Of a stretch of 64,000 nucleotides of DNA, positions 43,025 through 52,684 are shown in pieces. The first letter of the stretch is position 1; each line of letters starts with the position of its first letter. The stretch comes from Liolophura sinensis (taxonomy: Eukaryota; Mollusca; Polyplacophora; Chitonida; Chitonidae). A program made the position numbers and the translations under genes. Location of the stretch: assembly GCF_032854445.1 (NCBI RefSeq), contig NC_088305.1:12653606-12717605 (forward strand), given 5' to 3'. The notes below the pieces were generated by a model. The model was not told the origin of the DNA and ran no database searches. It saw nothing but the letters and a program-made list of their open reading frames with translations.

Positions 43025-43160
43025 TCTAAAGTGTTTTCTTCAAGCGCCTGGCAGTAAGGTCGCAGGCTCGAATCCAGCTCTCTTTGTGGCTTGAAAGGGG
43101 GAGATTTGACACACGTGGTGAAGTTTGGTGATCGTCTCTGTGTAGTCCGATTTAGCATCG
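43025..43160 (+). mobile_element. tRNA-derived SINE fragment
   Basis: 'aaggtcgcaggctcgaatcc' is a good B box/T-loop, and 'caagcgcctggcagtaa' precedes it. The following 'gcatcgaaggctttccct' cannot be placed. Possibly a SINE-3 relative. Confidence 0.45.
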
Positions 43161-43169
43161 AAGGCTTTC

Positions 43170-43660
43170 CCTCCAAGTTTCTTAAGTTTTACAATAAGTA
43201 TAATTCTCTTGGAAGTAAATATCGACAGAGTGTTTAGAATCTCTGGCGCTATGCGTCATGATTGTGTCTAATTCCGCTTAACCCGGGGCTAGGGGGGTGT
43301 ATATTCACCGTGTTGAACCAGATCGCCACGTAGATAAGTTGCAATCAAAGCGCAACTGGGTTACATATTTTGTTCTCGACTACAATATTCTAGTACACAA
43401 TTTGAGTATTGATTTCACTCAGTCGCCGCGACATACCTTGCGTTTTTCCAACATCCCTGTAAACCGTTGGACTGCTTCTCTTTGCATAAGTCCACCCTAA
43501 TTTTTGTACTTTATATACTTTCTTAGTTTCTTTGCTGATTCGTATTATACGTCGTTTGCAAATTGTCCTTGTGATTTTTACCTGGAACGTCCATCTCGGT
43601 TGACGGCTGGTGTACGAATTTCTGTTACGACGCATAGATTCTACACTTATAAGTGAAAAA
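43170..43660 (+). repeat. Rep-B, reference copy
   Basis: Landmarks in order: 'ttcttaagttttacaataag', 'agaatctctggcgctatg', 'ttccgcttaacccggggcta', 'accagatcgccacgtagat', 'caatcaaagcgcaactgg', 'attgatttcactcagtcgcc', 'taaaccgttggactgcttct', 'ttcttagtttctttgctg', 'gatttttacctggaacgtcc' and 'gttacgacgcatagattc'. About 490 bp, AT-rich. No conserved frame, tRNA-like promoter or poly-A tail is visible. A non-autonomous DNA transposon is my preferred reading, but termini are not defined. Confidence 0.75.
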
Positions 43661-43664
43661 TTCT

Positions 43665-44095
43665 TCACTTTTAAAATGTTTTAGATGCCACAACTAACGC
43701 AGTTTGTGCAAAATCTGGATCTGGAGCAGGAGGCATTTTCTACACTGATTACCTCAAGGGAATCCGTATATGAGCAAAACGCTGTTCCAAAAAAGGGAAC
43801 CAAACAAATCTGGGTTTTTTTCATGACCTTTTAAGTAAACTGGCGCCAAAGACTCATGCACAAACAAAAAAAGACGAATTACAGATTTGACATCAGTTCC
43901 AAAGTTATGTAGTTGTTGGGATTTATGAAAGATGAACTGTATTTCCACACGTCTCCTTAATGTGTGTATTGTCACTAATAAAATTACCGGTATTTGAGTC
44001 GTATCAGTACAATGTAACCAGGAAACAGGCAGGTCTAATTGCTCACTTGTTCTTAGAGCCGGAAACCCATGCCGCTTTACACCTCGCCCATATAA
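43665..44095. other. unassigned stretch
   Basis: A 148-codon minus frame (43754-44200) is the longest open frame in the window. It overlaps Rep-A at its N-terminal end and contains no domain I recognise. Confidence 0.3.
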
Positions 44096-44099
44096 AAAA

Positions 44100-44365
44100 T
44101 CAAAGCATAGCGAGTAAAACCGAAGGAGCGACGACAGGGTGATAATTGGCAAGACGATCACACGTAATCGGTGTAGTAAGGCTTCTTGCCAATTTACCAC
44201 AGTTAGGATTTTACTCTAACTGTTTATGTAAATGAATTAACAGTAGCAATTAAACTTCCCCAAATATAAGCGTCATGCCCGATATGCCTATACCATTCAC
44301 CATGGCTTCAGCTGAATTAGGTAGAAAAGAGTACGCAGTTATGTTAATTGCAATATATTAATTAT
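44100..44365 (+). repeat. Rep-A copy
   Basis: 'gcgagtaaaaccgaaggagc', 'cgacgacagggtgataattg', 'accacagttaggattttact', 'tggcttcagctgaattaggt' and 'gttaattgcaatatattaat'. Confidence 0.7.
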
Positions 44366-44384
44366 ATTATTATATATTATATAT

Positions 44385-44960
44385 CTCTACCCAAACGTGC
44401 TCAGTAGTTGCTAAATCAGGTGAGTATGCAGCCCAAGGGTCCACAGGAAAGTTGTTTGCCTCTACAAATGCTCTTGTTACCCGAAATATTTTATCTCGTG
44501 GCCGTGATGCTGCAGGAAAGAGACGACAACATTTGCTGAAGGATCTGGTCTCCGAATCCTAGTATTCAAGTTACCCTTAGCAACAACAAGAGAAGTTTCT
44601 CTCAACAGCACAGGCGTCAAAGTAACGCTCACCCCGACGACGATACAGGCGTGAACGCCCAATGTAAAATGTGGGAACGTGATTCATCGTAAATGGTACC
44701 TTTCTCCACCAGGGTATAAGGCGTCTCATGTGCTGTCCGCACCACTGCAACCTTGTATCGCATGACGGTGTGCGCGCAATCCAGTCTCACGCAGACGATT
44801 TCCTACGGCTATGCGAAGACACAGGCGTCGTTACTCGTGGACGGGCCAGCACGCGGACGATCCCTTATGTCCTAAAAAATTCTCTGGCGTCTAGTGAGCA
44901 CTGCAATACTCATACTGTTTCTTTGAGAATGCCTCCTCCTCAATTTTTACTGTGAATGCT
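44385..44960 (-). pseudogene. Tc1-like (IS630/Tc1/mariner) transposase, decayed
   Basis: Read on the minus strand, family blocks appear in the usual order but in different registers. DRPRAGPSTSND is the linker after the helix-turn-helix. YDESRSHI carries the first catalytic Asp. RLYRRRGERYFDACAVERN follows, then VVAKGNLNTRIRRPD and VVVSFLQHHG, then VTRAFVEANNFPVDPWAAYS and PDLATTEHVW, whose Glu is the third acidic residue. Between HHG and VTRAF the DNARPH block with the second Asp is degraded (reads ASRPRDK). Several frameshifts and stops make it dead. I saw no convincing terminal inverted repeats; the ends may be lost. Confidence 0.82.
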
Positions 44961-44964
44961 TATT

Positions 44965-45065
44965 CCGAGTCGACTATAACGAATATTAATGTAGGATGTA
45001 CTTGCATCATTTTATTCGTTCAACGTTTTTAAAAATTTTGCAGACTTTAATTTACAATTTAATAT
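44965..45065. other. spacer
   Basis: AT-rich, no match. Confidence 0.4.
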
Positions 45066-45067
45066 AA

Positions 45068-45345
45068 ACTCCTAAAACACGGAGATTAAAATCAGCGCAA
45101 CAACGACATTTCATAATTAGCAAGTAACTTATCAAATACGGCCTTTTGTCAATTTGAGTTAGGGTTCATTATAACTGTTCATGTAAAATGTTATATGAAC
45201 AATTAAAATAAGACACTGACTGAGATAAACTGACAAGAGGCCGTATTTCACCACTGACAAGCGGGCGTATTTCACCATTGACGTGTGACCATTTGCCAAC
45301 TATCACACTGTCGTCGCTGCTCTGGTTTTATTCTACGTGTTGTAC
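45068..45345. repeat. inverted duplication of a Rep-A end (near-palindrome)
   Basis: The left arm (about 45068-45187, plus) reads 'caacaacgacatttcataat', 'aaatacggccttttgtcaat' and 'gttagggttcattataactg'. The right arm (about 45188-45345, minus) reads 'gataaactgacaagaggccg' and 'atcacactgtcgtcgctgct'. They meet at 'ttcatgtaaaatgttatatg'. The right arm also has a local 32-bp duplication ('actgacaagcgggcgtattt'). Confidence 0.7.
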
Positions 45346-45349
45346 GTCT

Positions 45350-46155
45350 ATAATTATGTTATCTGCCGCCAGCCTGTCTCCCCAAGCCTCTCCCCTCGCA
45401 CGGCAAGTGTTATGAACCTCATTTGTATGAATACTTGCCGTCGTACATAACTTGTTCCGAACGTTTCAAAAAGCGTCAAAACATAGCATTACTGCAAGAA
45501 CAGCACGGATCCAAGCAGAAAATGGGTAAAGAAGCCCTGAACTGAATGAATGTGTTCATATCTTGCGTTCTGATCTTTGGTCCTGAGAGGCCTTTTAATG
45601 AAATTTGTTATATGCAGTACACGGATGGAACGACAAAGATCGTCTGAGGACATTCAGTACAGTGTCACGATGACATGCAGAACTGACTTTTAAAAGTAGG
45701 TTGTTATGTAATGCTCTGAATAACGAATTTTTTTTATAGCAAACTACAGTCAAGCCCATATCGAACAATTCGTGCGAAAATAATAAGGATGCTTTAAGCC
45801 CCTTAACAAAAGCGAGATAAACGGTATAGTATTTCAAGCATTGCACAGTTGTGGTAACAGCCGTTCTCTGCGTCAGCTAGCGTAGTTGGCATAGCATTCT
45901 TTAATACTGAAGAAAAAAGGAAATGTGTTCGGCCAACGTATACTAAAAGCGCGCTATGTTAGGGATGGTCGCAAATTGGGACAGATTGACTGAGCTTAAA
46001 GTAAGACATCAAGAGAAAAATCACTGACTTTAAATGGCTCTCACATGTACATTAGTTAGGTAATTCAAATATGATTCTCACTGTGTGACTCATTCGAAGA
46101 CGCGGATTTCTAAAAATGAGAATATAATATTTTTATATACTGCTTAAGACGAGGG
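45350..46155. other. unassigned stretch
   Basis: One 83-codon minus frame without motif. Confidence 0.4.
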
Positions 46156-46508
46156 CTCAGTAATAATAATGAAATCAAGGCATCGCCATGTAAATGTAAC
46201 AAAGGTTTCACAAGCTTTCGATAAACATGACGGGACCATATCAAGTGACTAACCACTTTATTTTAAAAATATAAATGGTGTATGGGTGGCAGTATAGGGG
46301 TTGTATTTCTTTATTGAAAAGGCCTTCTTTGATTTTCTCTCTTCCAGAGTGGTCTGTAAACAACATTTTACTATTATCCCACAAAAATATTTGGTTACAG
46401 CTCAGCTGTATTCAGCTACTGCTGAAAATAGCACTTTCCCCTGTCCAAACGGCCATCTTATGGTCATTGATTCTGTTATAAAGAGGTCTACCAGTTTTTC
46501 CAAATTAT

Positions 46509-46541
46509 TCCCCCCCCCCCCCCCCCCCACACACACACACT
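46509..46541. repeat. poly-C followed by (CA)n
   Basis: About 20 C residues then six CA units, at the centre of the inner hairpin of the foldback element. Confidence 0.95.
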
Positions 46542-47049
46542 CGCATTCTTTGTAGTAAATGTTGTTAGTAAATGTCGTCAGCAGTAGCTGAATACAGCTG
46601 GAGCTGTAACAAAACCTTTTGTGGGATAATATTAAAATATTACCTACAGAACCACACTGGAAGAAGAGAAAAATCAAAGAAGCCTTTTTAATTAAGAATA
46701 CAACCGTATACTTAGCAGAGATTGTGATATTCACATCAACAGTATATGGCATAAGTTTATCACAAAGATGTAACTCCATTTCAGACGTATTTCTTACCAT
46801 ATAATGATTTTACATTTGACATCTACAATCTGAGTATAATTATAGCATTATCTCACGATCACTGCAGATTATAGTCTTCAAAGGGCGTGTGATATGGTTA
46901 AATATTGTTTTAAGAGATATTTTGCGATTGTAATCAAACATTCTGTTTACTGATAATTTGGTAAATATGTTTTCTACATACGTCAGATGCATTGTAAACT
47001 GGCATGACGTTATTCAACAATACAGTGAATTGTGATGTTATTGCAGACT

Positions 47050-47275
47050 TCATGTATATGTAAATTTTATATAACCGTTACGATTTTCTGATTGTATTGT
47101 GATGTAATGACGTGGTAACGGGTAAATGCTACCATTGATTGGCCTGTGTATATATAAACATTCCCATTTATATTTTTAAATAACCGTTTATGACGTTCTA
47201 ATTGTACTGTGATGTAATGACGTGGTTACAGGTAACACCAGCAATGATTGGCTCCTGCATATATAACCCATTCCA
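47050..47275 (+). promoter_or_regulatory. tandem pair of promoter-like modules
   Basis: Each copy carries 'gtgatgtaatgacgtggt' (CRE/bZIP-like TGACGTGG), then 'gattgg' (inverted CCAAT) and about 15-20 bases on a TATA-like 'tatataaa' or 'tatataac', then 'cattcc'. Order and spacing are the same in both copies. Function is inferred from motifs only. Confidence 0.35.
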
Positions 47276-47424
47276 CTATACACCATTTATATTTTTTGAC
47301 ATTAAGTGGTTAGTCACTTGATAATAGTCACTTGATAATAATCCGGGCATGTGGATCGAAAACTTGTGAAACCTTTGTTACACTTAAGTAGTGATGCCTT
47401 GACTTCATTATTATTATAATCTTT

Positions 47425-48580
47425 TTGTTTTTTTAATAATGTTCTGTCGAATACTGGCCTTTCCCTTCATAAATAAATACATCAGCACAGGAAGTTGTGC
47501 CTCTCAGAAAATCACGACAATCCATCAGGCACTGGATTCTGGTCCCGCTTCCGGGAAGATAATAGCGTTTCGTCTCCAGCCGTATATACATATATATCTA
47601 AAATTTGACAGTAATTGCAGAGCCGTTTGTCTATCGACATAAAGACATCTTGTGAAGAAACGAGAAATGCCGACAGTTCGATATATTACGATGTCTGCCA
47701 TATCTTAAAACTAATGAGCGGAAAGGGAATTTCATTGCGTTATCGAACTTCGGGACATGCTCTGTCCCTTTGGCTGCAAAAAAAAACAAACAAAAAAACA
47801 AAACAAAAAAAAACACAAACAAAAACCAGAAAAACAACAGATCGGGAAATATTCGTCCAACGGCATCTTTTTCTACAGAATAACGACGTCTAATCTAAAA
47901 TCAGTCGCCTTTAGCTTTCTTCGCCGGCAGCCAATATTTCATCGGATGTCTTTTGATATTCCTCTCACAAAGCGGTTTGTTTGATTTTCGAGATATGGCC
48001 ACCTTCGACATTTAAAAATTGTTCCTCATCGGTATTCAGGGTCTCAGCGACAAGGAAGCTGTCAGATAGCGGGGCGCGTGTCTCCGCGTACAGGTTGACC
48101 CCAAGCATGGGAGCTCGTTAGAAGGACGTACAGACAGAATATAGAAATTTATGACAAGTGAAGATTTTTTTATACAAACTATATCTTCATCTTATAAATC
48201 ATAACGACTATCAATGATGTTTTTCGTCTGCTCGGGGCAGCTGGTTGGGAGCAGAACACGTTAAGATTATCGTTGTGGTTGATGGTGGGAGATCACAAGA
48301 GGGAGCATTTTTGAAATGCGCATGCGTGGCAGCTAATTACCTTGTTGAATACCGTTCTAACCAATATTTATCTTATACAATGGGTGATTCGGGTGGACAT
48401 TTCTTGGGAGCGGCGTTAAACACAAAATCAAATACAAGATGAAATATTAGGACGGCTGTCTTCTTTTAGAGATACAGGATTGGGAAACTTGCCGGGTTGG
48501 ATAAATCAAGTGGCAAGACTATTGACATTAACATATCATTACATGAATGGAAACCCGTCCGTTTGTAATTAAGGAATACA
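47425..48580. other. unassigned stretch with A-rich block
   Basis: A run of A with scattered C (47779-47840) generates overlapping chance frames on both strands. The rest has no match. Confidence 0.4.
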
Positions 48581-48587
48581 TATGTAT

Positions 48588-48713
48588 GCTCGGGGTTTTA
48601 GGTCGTACTTAACAATTTTTCGCCATTTGACGACGAGGAGTCATTAGGTGTGTGTGTACATATACTGTGTTCTTGTGACGGCGAGTCCATGCTGCTAAAG
48701 CGCCGCCGCTACT
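48588..48713 (-). mobile_element. SINE-2, tail half, split by Rep-B
   Basis: 'ggttttaggtcgtacttaac', 'cgccatttgacgacgaggag' and 'ctgctaaagcgccgccgcta' parallel 19917-20030. The SINE continues at 48890. Confidence 0.75.
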
Positions 48714-48889
48714 GAATCTATGCGTCGAAAAATGGCCAAATCCCAAAACGACGTATAACACTAACAACCAAAGAACTAAGAATGTATACACAGTGCGAAA
48801 ACACGACGGAATCATGCAAAGAGAAGCAGTCAACAGTTTTCAGTGATGTTGGAAGAACGCAAGATATGTTGTAAGCTACTGAGTAAACT
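48714..48889 (-). repeat. Rep-B fragment inserted in SINE-2
   Basis: 'aatctatgcgtcgaaaaatg', 'actaacaaccaaagaactaa' and 'gcaaagagaagcagtcaaca'. It separates the two SINE-2 halves, so this Rep-B moved after that SINE-2. Confidence 0.7.
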
Positions 48890-49025
48890 ATTTCCTCTCA
48901 GTGTCAAACGCTGTGTGATGCAGCATCAAGTGTCATTTTTAAAGTCTTTGGTGTGACCCGACCCGGGTTTGATCCCAGATCTCCTGACTTTCAAGAAAGC
49001 GTTTCTAACCATTAGGCCTCCACAA
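48890..49025 (-). mobile_element. SINE-2, head half
   Basis: 'tttttaaagtctttggtgtg' and 'cgggtttgatcccagatctc' (B box on the minus strand), then 'ctaaccattaggcctcc' (A-box side). Confidence 0.75.
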
Positions 49026-49029
49026 ACAA

Positions 49030-49498
49030 TTAAAGCGGTCAATAACTTAGGCATGTTAACTATCAATACATCCTCAGCATCTTCATTGTGAACACATGTT
49101 GTGTGTTTCTGACTTGATTTGCTAAGATCAAACTTGAGGTTGGCTTGCGTAAGATGATGTATTTTCTCTGGGCAAAAAATGTAATCTCGCTCATCGAAGG
49201 CTTCGCGTAGCACTAAAACGATCCACTCGCAGGCAAAAACTCTACAGCCTGACAAATTGGTAAACATTCTGTCATTTTATTTGCAAACATGTCCTCTTTT
49301 ATAAGAAACTTTCTCTGATGTTACATGGCTACAAACCGTGAGCATAAAAAGTGCGCGTTACCCATGGTTACACGTTCAGCTGCTACAAGCAGATCTCTTA
49401 ATTGGTCTATCTGTTTTAATCTTTTCGACGATCAAGTCTAGCATTCTATCATTTAACATGGCCTGTTTGGGTTGGTGGTGTGTGGGGGAGCAGGGCGG
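49030..49498. other. unassigned stretch
   Basis: A 113-codon minus frame (48926-49267) overlaps SINE-2 and has no domain. A G-rich patch at 49483-49510. Confidence 0.35.
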
Positions 49499-49500
49499 GG

Positions 49501-49755
49501 GTGGTGACCGTGGTGGTTATCGTGCCAGCGCGATGCAAACACCCACGAAAATTCTCACCAATTCGGTCGTTGTGAGTTCAATTCCAGCTCATCCTGGCTT
49601 CCTCTCCAGCCGTACGTGGGAAGGTCTGCAGATGGTCGTGAATTTTTTTACACGGGCTGTGCCTGGTTCCTCCCACCATACTGGCCACTGTCGCATAAGT
49701 GAAATATTCTTCAGTACGGCGTAAAACACGAGTGAAATAAAGAAATAAATAAACT
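49501..49755 (+). mobile_element. SINE-1 copy
   Basis: Diverged head ('gtgccagcgcgatgcaaaca'), B box 'gagttcaattccagctcat', 'ccgtacgtgggaaggtctgc', tail 'gcataagtgaaatattcttc' and 'gaaataaataaa'. Confidence 0.9.
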
Positions 49756-49919
49756 ACCACAAAAAGTGAGTCAAACTGTCAGACGTTGCAATGAGAAGAT
49801 TGATCTGTACAGAAACAATACCATATTATCATAACAACGGCATGGTACTTCAGTGTCTGCGGCTCTTTGGCGGTATGGACTTGCTCTGCCACAAGAAGAT
49901 ACAATATATGTAAACCCAC

Positions 49920-49995
49920 CTTATGATTCCTCGTCGACAGATGACTGAAAAATTGTTAAGTACGACGTTAAACTCCATTCACTCATTCATAACAA
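49920..49995 (+). mobile_element. SINE-2 tail fragment
   Basis: 'cctcgtcgacagatgactga', 'aaaattgttaagtacgacgt' and 'cactcattca'. Only the 3' end is present, a typical 5'-truncated insertion. Confidence 0.75.
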
Positions 49996-49999
49996 CACG

Positions 50000-50380
50000 G
50001 TTCTCTATCTGTGAAGCTCAACTGACTACGGCGTTGAAACTTTTCCCCACGTCAAATTTGTTTAATTTGTCAGACAACAGAGAAAATACAGGTCCAAACA
50101 ACCTTGTAGGTAGAGACCGAATAGGAGGCGTTAAGCTTGTCCCACGTTTTCAAGTATGTTAATCTGTGACGTGTAGTGCGGATATTCCCGAACAATATGC
50201 ATGAAAAAGATTTTTATTAAAATATGCCTCATAGAAAAAATGTTCTTTTTTTCTCTCATTGTTTTGACATAATTTTCTGCATTTTGTTTAAAACCAGTAG
50301 TACTTTTACGTATCTTCTTTAAGTATAGTTAGGTAAAAAAGATGCAGGGAACCTGATTGCAGTGTATTGGAATTACTTAA
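50000..50380. other. unassigned stretch
   Basis: No frame or repeat recognised. Confidence 0.4.
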
Positions 50381-50384
50381 AATG

Positions 50385-50510
50385 CTATATTGACCCCCAC
50401 ATTTTATATACAAACACATGAAAACAATACAAACACAATACAATATAAAAGACTACAGCATAGAGAGTAAACCCAAAGCAGCGACGACAGTGAGATAGTT
50501 ACAATATAAT
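50385..50510 (+). repeat. Rep-A left-end fragment
   Basis: 'acttaaaatgctatattgac', 'acatgaaaacaatacaaaca', 'actacagcatagagagtaaa' and 'gacgacagtgagatagtta'. It breaks off before the core. Confidence 0.6.
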
Positions 50511-50514
50511 CCAC

Positions 50515-50765
50515 AAACGGCAGCAAAACGCATCCACTTTCAAAACTTGATAGGAGTCTGTAGCCAGCGCGGACGACCTCCCCTGGGATTAAGACGAAGA
50601 TTTCGGAGTCTGTCTAAGTGAATATTAGCAGCAACCTCAGTTAATTTCTAATTTACTTGCATGTTAACTGTCATGGCCAAAGCACCATCCAAAACCACTG
50701 ACATTTCCACAAATTCACGGTTTAGAGTAGCCATGACTGGAAGTGTCTCTCAGAGCAGCATAACG
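50515..50765. other. unassigned stretch
   Basis: Nothing recognised. Confidence 0.4.
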
Positions 50766-50782
50766 AAATGCCATTCCATTCT

Positions 50783-51005
50783 GCATAATCGTCACATCGT
50801 GCACAGTTTCTCAATAAACGGGCACAGTAATTACAATAATCGCACACAGTTTTACAATAATCGGGCACAGTTTTGCAATACACGCGGACAATTGTGTAAA
50901 TAAACGCGCTCAGTTTGGAATAGCTGCTCACAATTTTGGAATAAACGTCTTCGATTATCTTGTTGGATTATCATGGATGGACAATATTATAATAATCGTG
51001 GACAA
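50783..51005. repeat. minisatellite, about 23-24 bp unit
   Basis: Variants of 'acaataatcgggcacagttt' recur about eight times, from perfect-looking central units to degenerate ones at 50920-51000. Confidence 0.85.
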
Positions 51006-51009
51006 CGAA

Positions 51010-51300
51010 AACAACGAGTGAGTGAGTGAGTGCATGGGGTTTATACGTCGTACTTAACAATTTTTTAGTCATATGAAGACGAAGAAATTCTTAGAGTGCA
51101 TGTAATGTGCCTCCTTGTTGCAGGATGGATTTCCACTGCTCTTTAATCTAGTGCTACTTCAGTGAGACGCCTTACCGAAGGCAAGTAAGGCGCCCCGCCC
51201 GAGCCATTGTATTGATACCGGTCAACCAGTCATTGCACTATCCTGCTCATGCCTTTCTCTTTTAACGTAATATATGACTCGACCCAGGATTGACCGTGCA
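51010..51300 (-). mobile_element. SINE-2 copy
   Basis: It starts with (GTGA)n and 'tgcatggggtttatacgtcg'. Then 'tttagtcatatgaagacgaa', 'gtgcctccttgttgcaggat', 'gacgccttaccgaaggcaag' and 'ccgcccgagccattgtattg' follow. The head is shorter than in 60.5 kb. Confidence 0.88.
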
Positions 51301-51361
51301 TTTTCTTAATAAGAGGAACTATACCCTTCAAGAGCAAGAATAATTGGTATCTACCTTCATA

Positions 51362-51440
51362 TACATTTACTTGATTGGTGTTTTACGTCGTACTCAAGAG
51401 TATTTCACGTACACGACGGCAGCCTGTAGTTCAGCCACCG
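51362..51440 (-). mobile_element. SINE-1 tail fragment
   Basis: 'ttgattggtgttttacgtcg', 'tactcaagagtatttcacgt' and 'acacgacggcagcc'. Confidence 0.8.
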
Positions 51441-51594
51441 AATACCACCTTATGCGAGTGGCCCGCGTTGGGTTCACAGGGTAAAAGCACTGTATGGCTC
51501 GCTGCTTACTGCATGTCAAATCAATTAAGCCACGGTTTCGCCTATTAGTCAAGAGAGTGTCGGTTACGTCGGCTTCCTGGGTCTACAAATCTGA

Positions 51595-51660
51595 CTACCG
51601 TTATACACGTATGATATTCTTGAGTACACCGTTAAACAGCAACCCAAACATAAACATTCC
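51595..51660 (+). mobile_element. SINE tail fragment
   Basis: 'tatgatattcttgagtacac' and 'cgttaaacagcaaccc'. The 'gttaaac' form fits SINE-3/SINE-2. Confidence 0.5.
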
Positions 51661-51770
51661 AACTTCTTACAATATTACTAAAAAAGCGTAAAATACCAGG
51701 TATTACTGGACCTGTTTATAGCGTAAGTACATGTACCCACCATCGTATATCTGAACAATTCTTGAGTGAT

Positions 51771-52521
51771 GAAGTTCAACGTATTAAAATATGGAAAAGG
51801 TTAAACGATGAAAGCAGAAGTTAATTATCTTACAAGAAGAAATGGCATAAACCATGTACGGGATATGCCTATCACTTTCCTTATTTGCGTACACCGTTTC
51901 TTCCAACAAACAATTAAAACTTCTTTACATTTATCGAAGGTCCCGCGGTAAGATGGTCCCGCAAATTAGAGTGTTCATTTCCTTTCCTCAAATTTTCTAG
52001 TGACAGTAAATATGCTTAAAATAACGGGCTGATTAAGAAATATAAATAAAATACCTCAAAAATCAAGATTAAATAAATTCCTTATTTCCCCTAGAAATAT
52101 TTTATCCCTTTAAGATGTCCGGCCGCCGGGATGTCGGGAAGAGTTAATTATTGATTTACTTATGCAAGTAATAAGCTCATATGAAGTTTGGACGACGAGG
52201 CACCATTTCAGAGTGCTCATGTACAATCCTATTTTACGCCGTTTTTGTCCGGAACCACCGATATTGCAAATAAATCTATTGATTGAACATCTCATGTTTT
52301 TACACACTGATCGTTGGTTCTGTGTTTGTTGTAGTTTTGCTAAGTTTTTTCCGGAAGAAGGGAAAGTAAACGATCCTTACTGTCCCATTCATAAAAGAGA
52401 AATGAGGCTTCTGGCGCCTGGCTAATACCACAGCTCCCATGCATGTTCTTTTTCTCTTGTAGGATAATTAACTTTTGCTTTCATCGTTTAACCTTTTCCA
52501 TATTTTAATACGCTGAACTTC
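51771..52521. mobile_element. 751-bp element with 69-bp terminal inverted repeats
   Basis: The left end (51771-51839) begins 'gaagttcaacgtattaaaat' and the right end (52453-52521), reversed, begins 'gaagttcagcgtattaaaat'. Over the first 66 bases I count three mismatches. Both continue 'atggaaaaggttaaacgatg' and 'ttaattat'. No clear target-site duplication could be assigned. The interior holds one frame (52162-52425). The size and the arms fit a non-autonomous or internally deleted DNA transposon; superfamily unknown. Confidence 0.85.
52162..52425 (+). CDS. 87-codon frame inside the terminal-inverted-repeat element
   Basis: The C-terminal half reads TDRWFCVCCSFAKFF, then DPYCPIHKREMRLL, giving a CxCC and later CxxH that could bind a metal. 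The N-terminal part is EVWTTRHHFRVLMYNPIL. It is the only sizeable plus frame between the inverted repeats; a 65-codon minus frame overlaps it. It may be a remnant of an element-encoded protein or chance. I recognise no transposase motif. Confidence 0.25.
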   Translation: MQVISSYEVWTTRHHFRVLMYNPILRRFCPEPPILQINLLIEHLMFLHTDRWFCVCCSFAKFFPEEGKVNDPYCPIHKREMRLLAPG

Positions 52522-52684
52522 AAAAAAGGCTGTAAATTTTTAAAGATTGCTTCTGTGCGTATTATTGAAAAAGGTCGGCAGTTTTCTTGAACTTCGTTAT
52601 AAAAAATCAAATAAATAAAATAACTGATTATGATAAATTCATGGTCCCCAAATTTGGAACAATAACCATGTAAAAAATAGAATA

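Larger units (their letters stand above)
46161..47420. mobile_element. 1.26 kb foldback element with about 130-bp inverted ends
   Basis: The left end (46161-46290) and the reversed right end (47265-47420) share 'tcaaggcatc', 'gtaacaaaggtttcacaag', 'tatcaagtgactaaccactt' and 'aaatataaatggtgtat'. The right arm has a 14-bp duplication ('gtcacttgataata'). Inside lies a second inverted repeat: 46300-46455 against 46563-46705 ('ctgtattcagctactgctga' and its complement). A poly-C plus CA loop occupies 46509-46541. Two direct copies of an approximately 110-bp module sit at 47050-47275. No transposase is visible; minus frame 46402-46800 spans the hairpin. A non-autonomous foldback transposon is the best reading. 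Confidence 0.8.

Noticed and set aside
43754-44200. 148-codon minus-strand gene
   Set aside because: It overlaps Rep-A, has no domain, and its codon content looks random.
46402-46800. 132-codon minus-strand gene
   Set aside because: It spans the inner hairpin and the poly-C loop (glycine run) of the foldback element, so it is an artefact of that structure.
47615-47984. Lysine/asparagine-rich plus frames
   Set aside because: They come from the A-rich block at 47779-47840.
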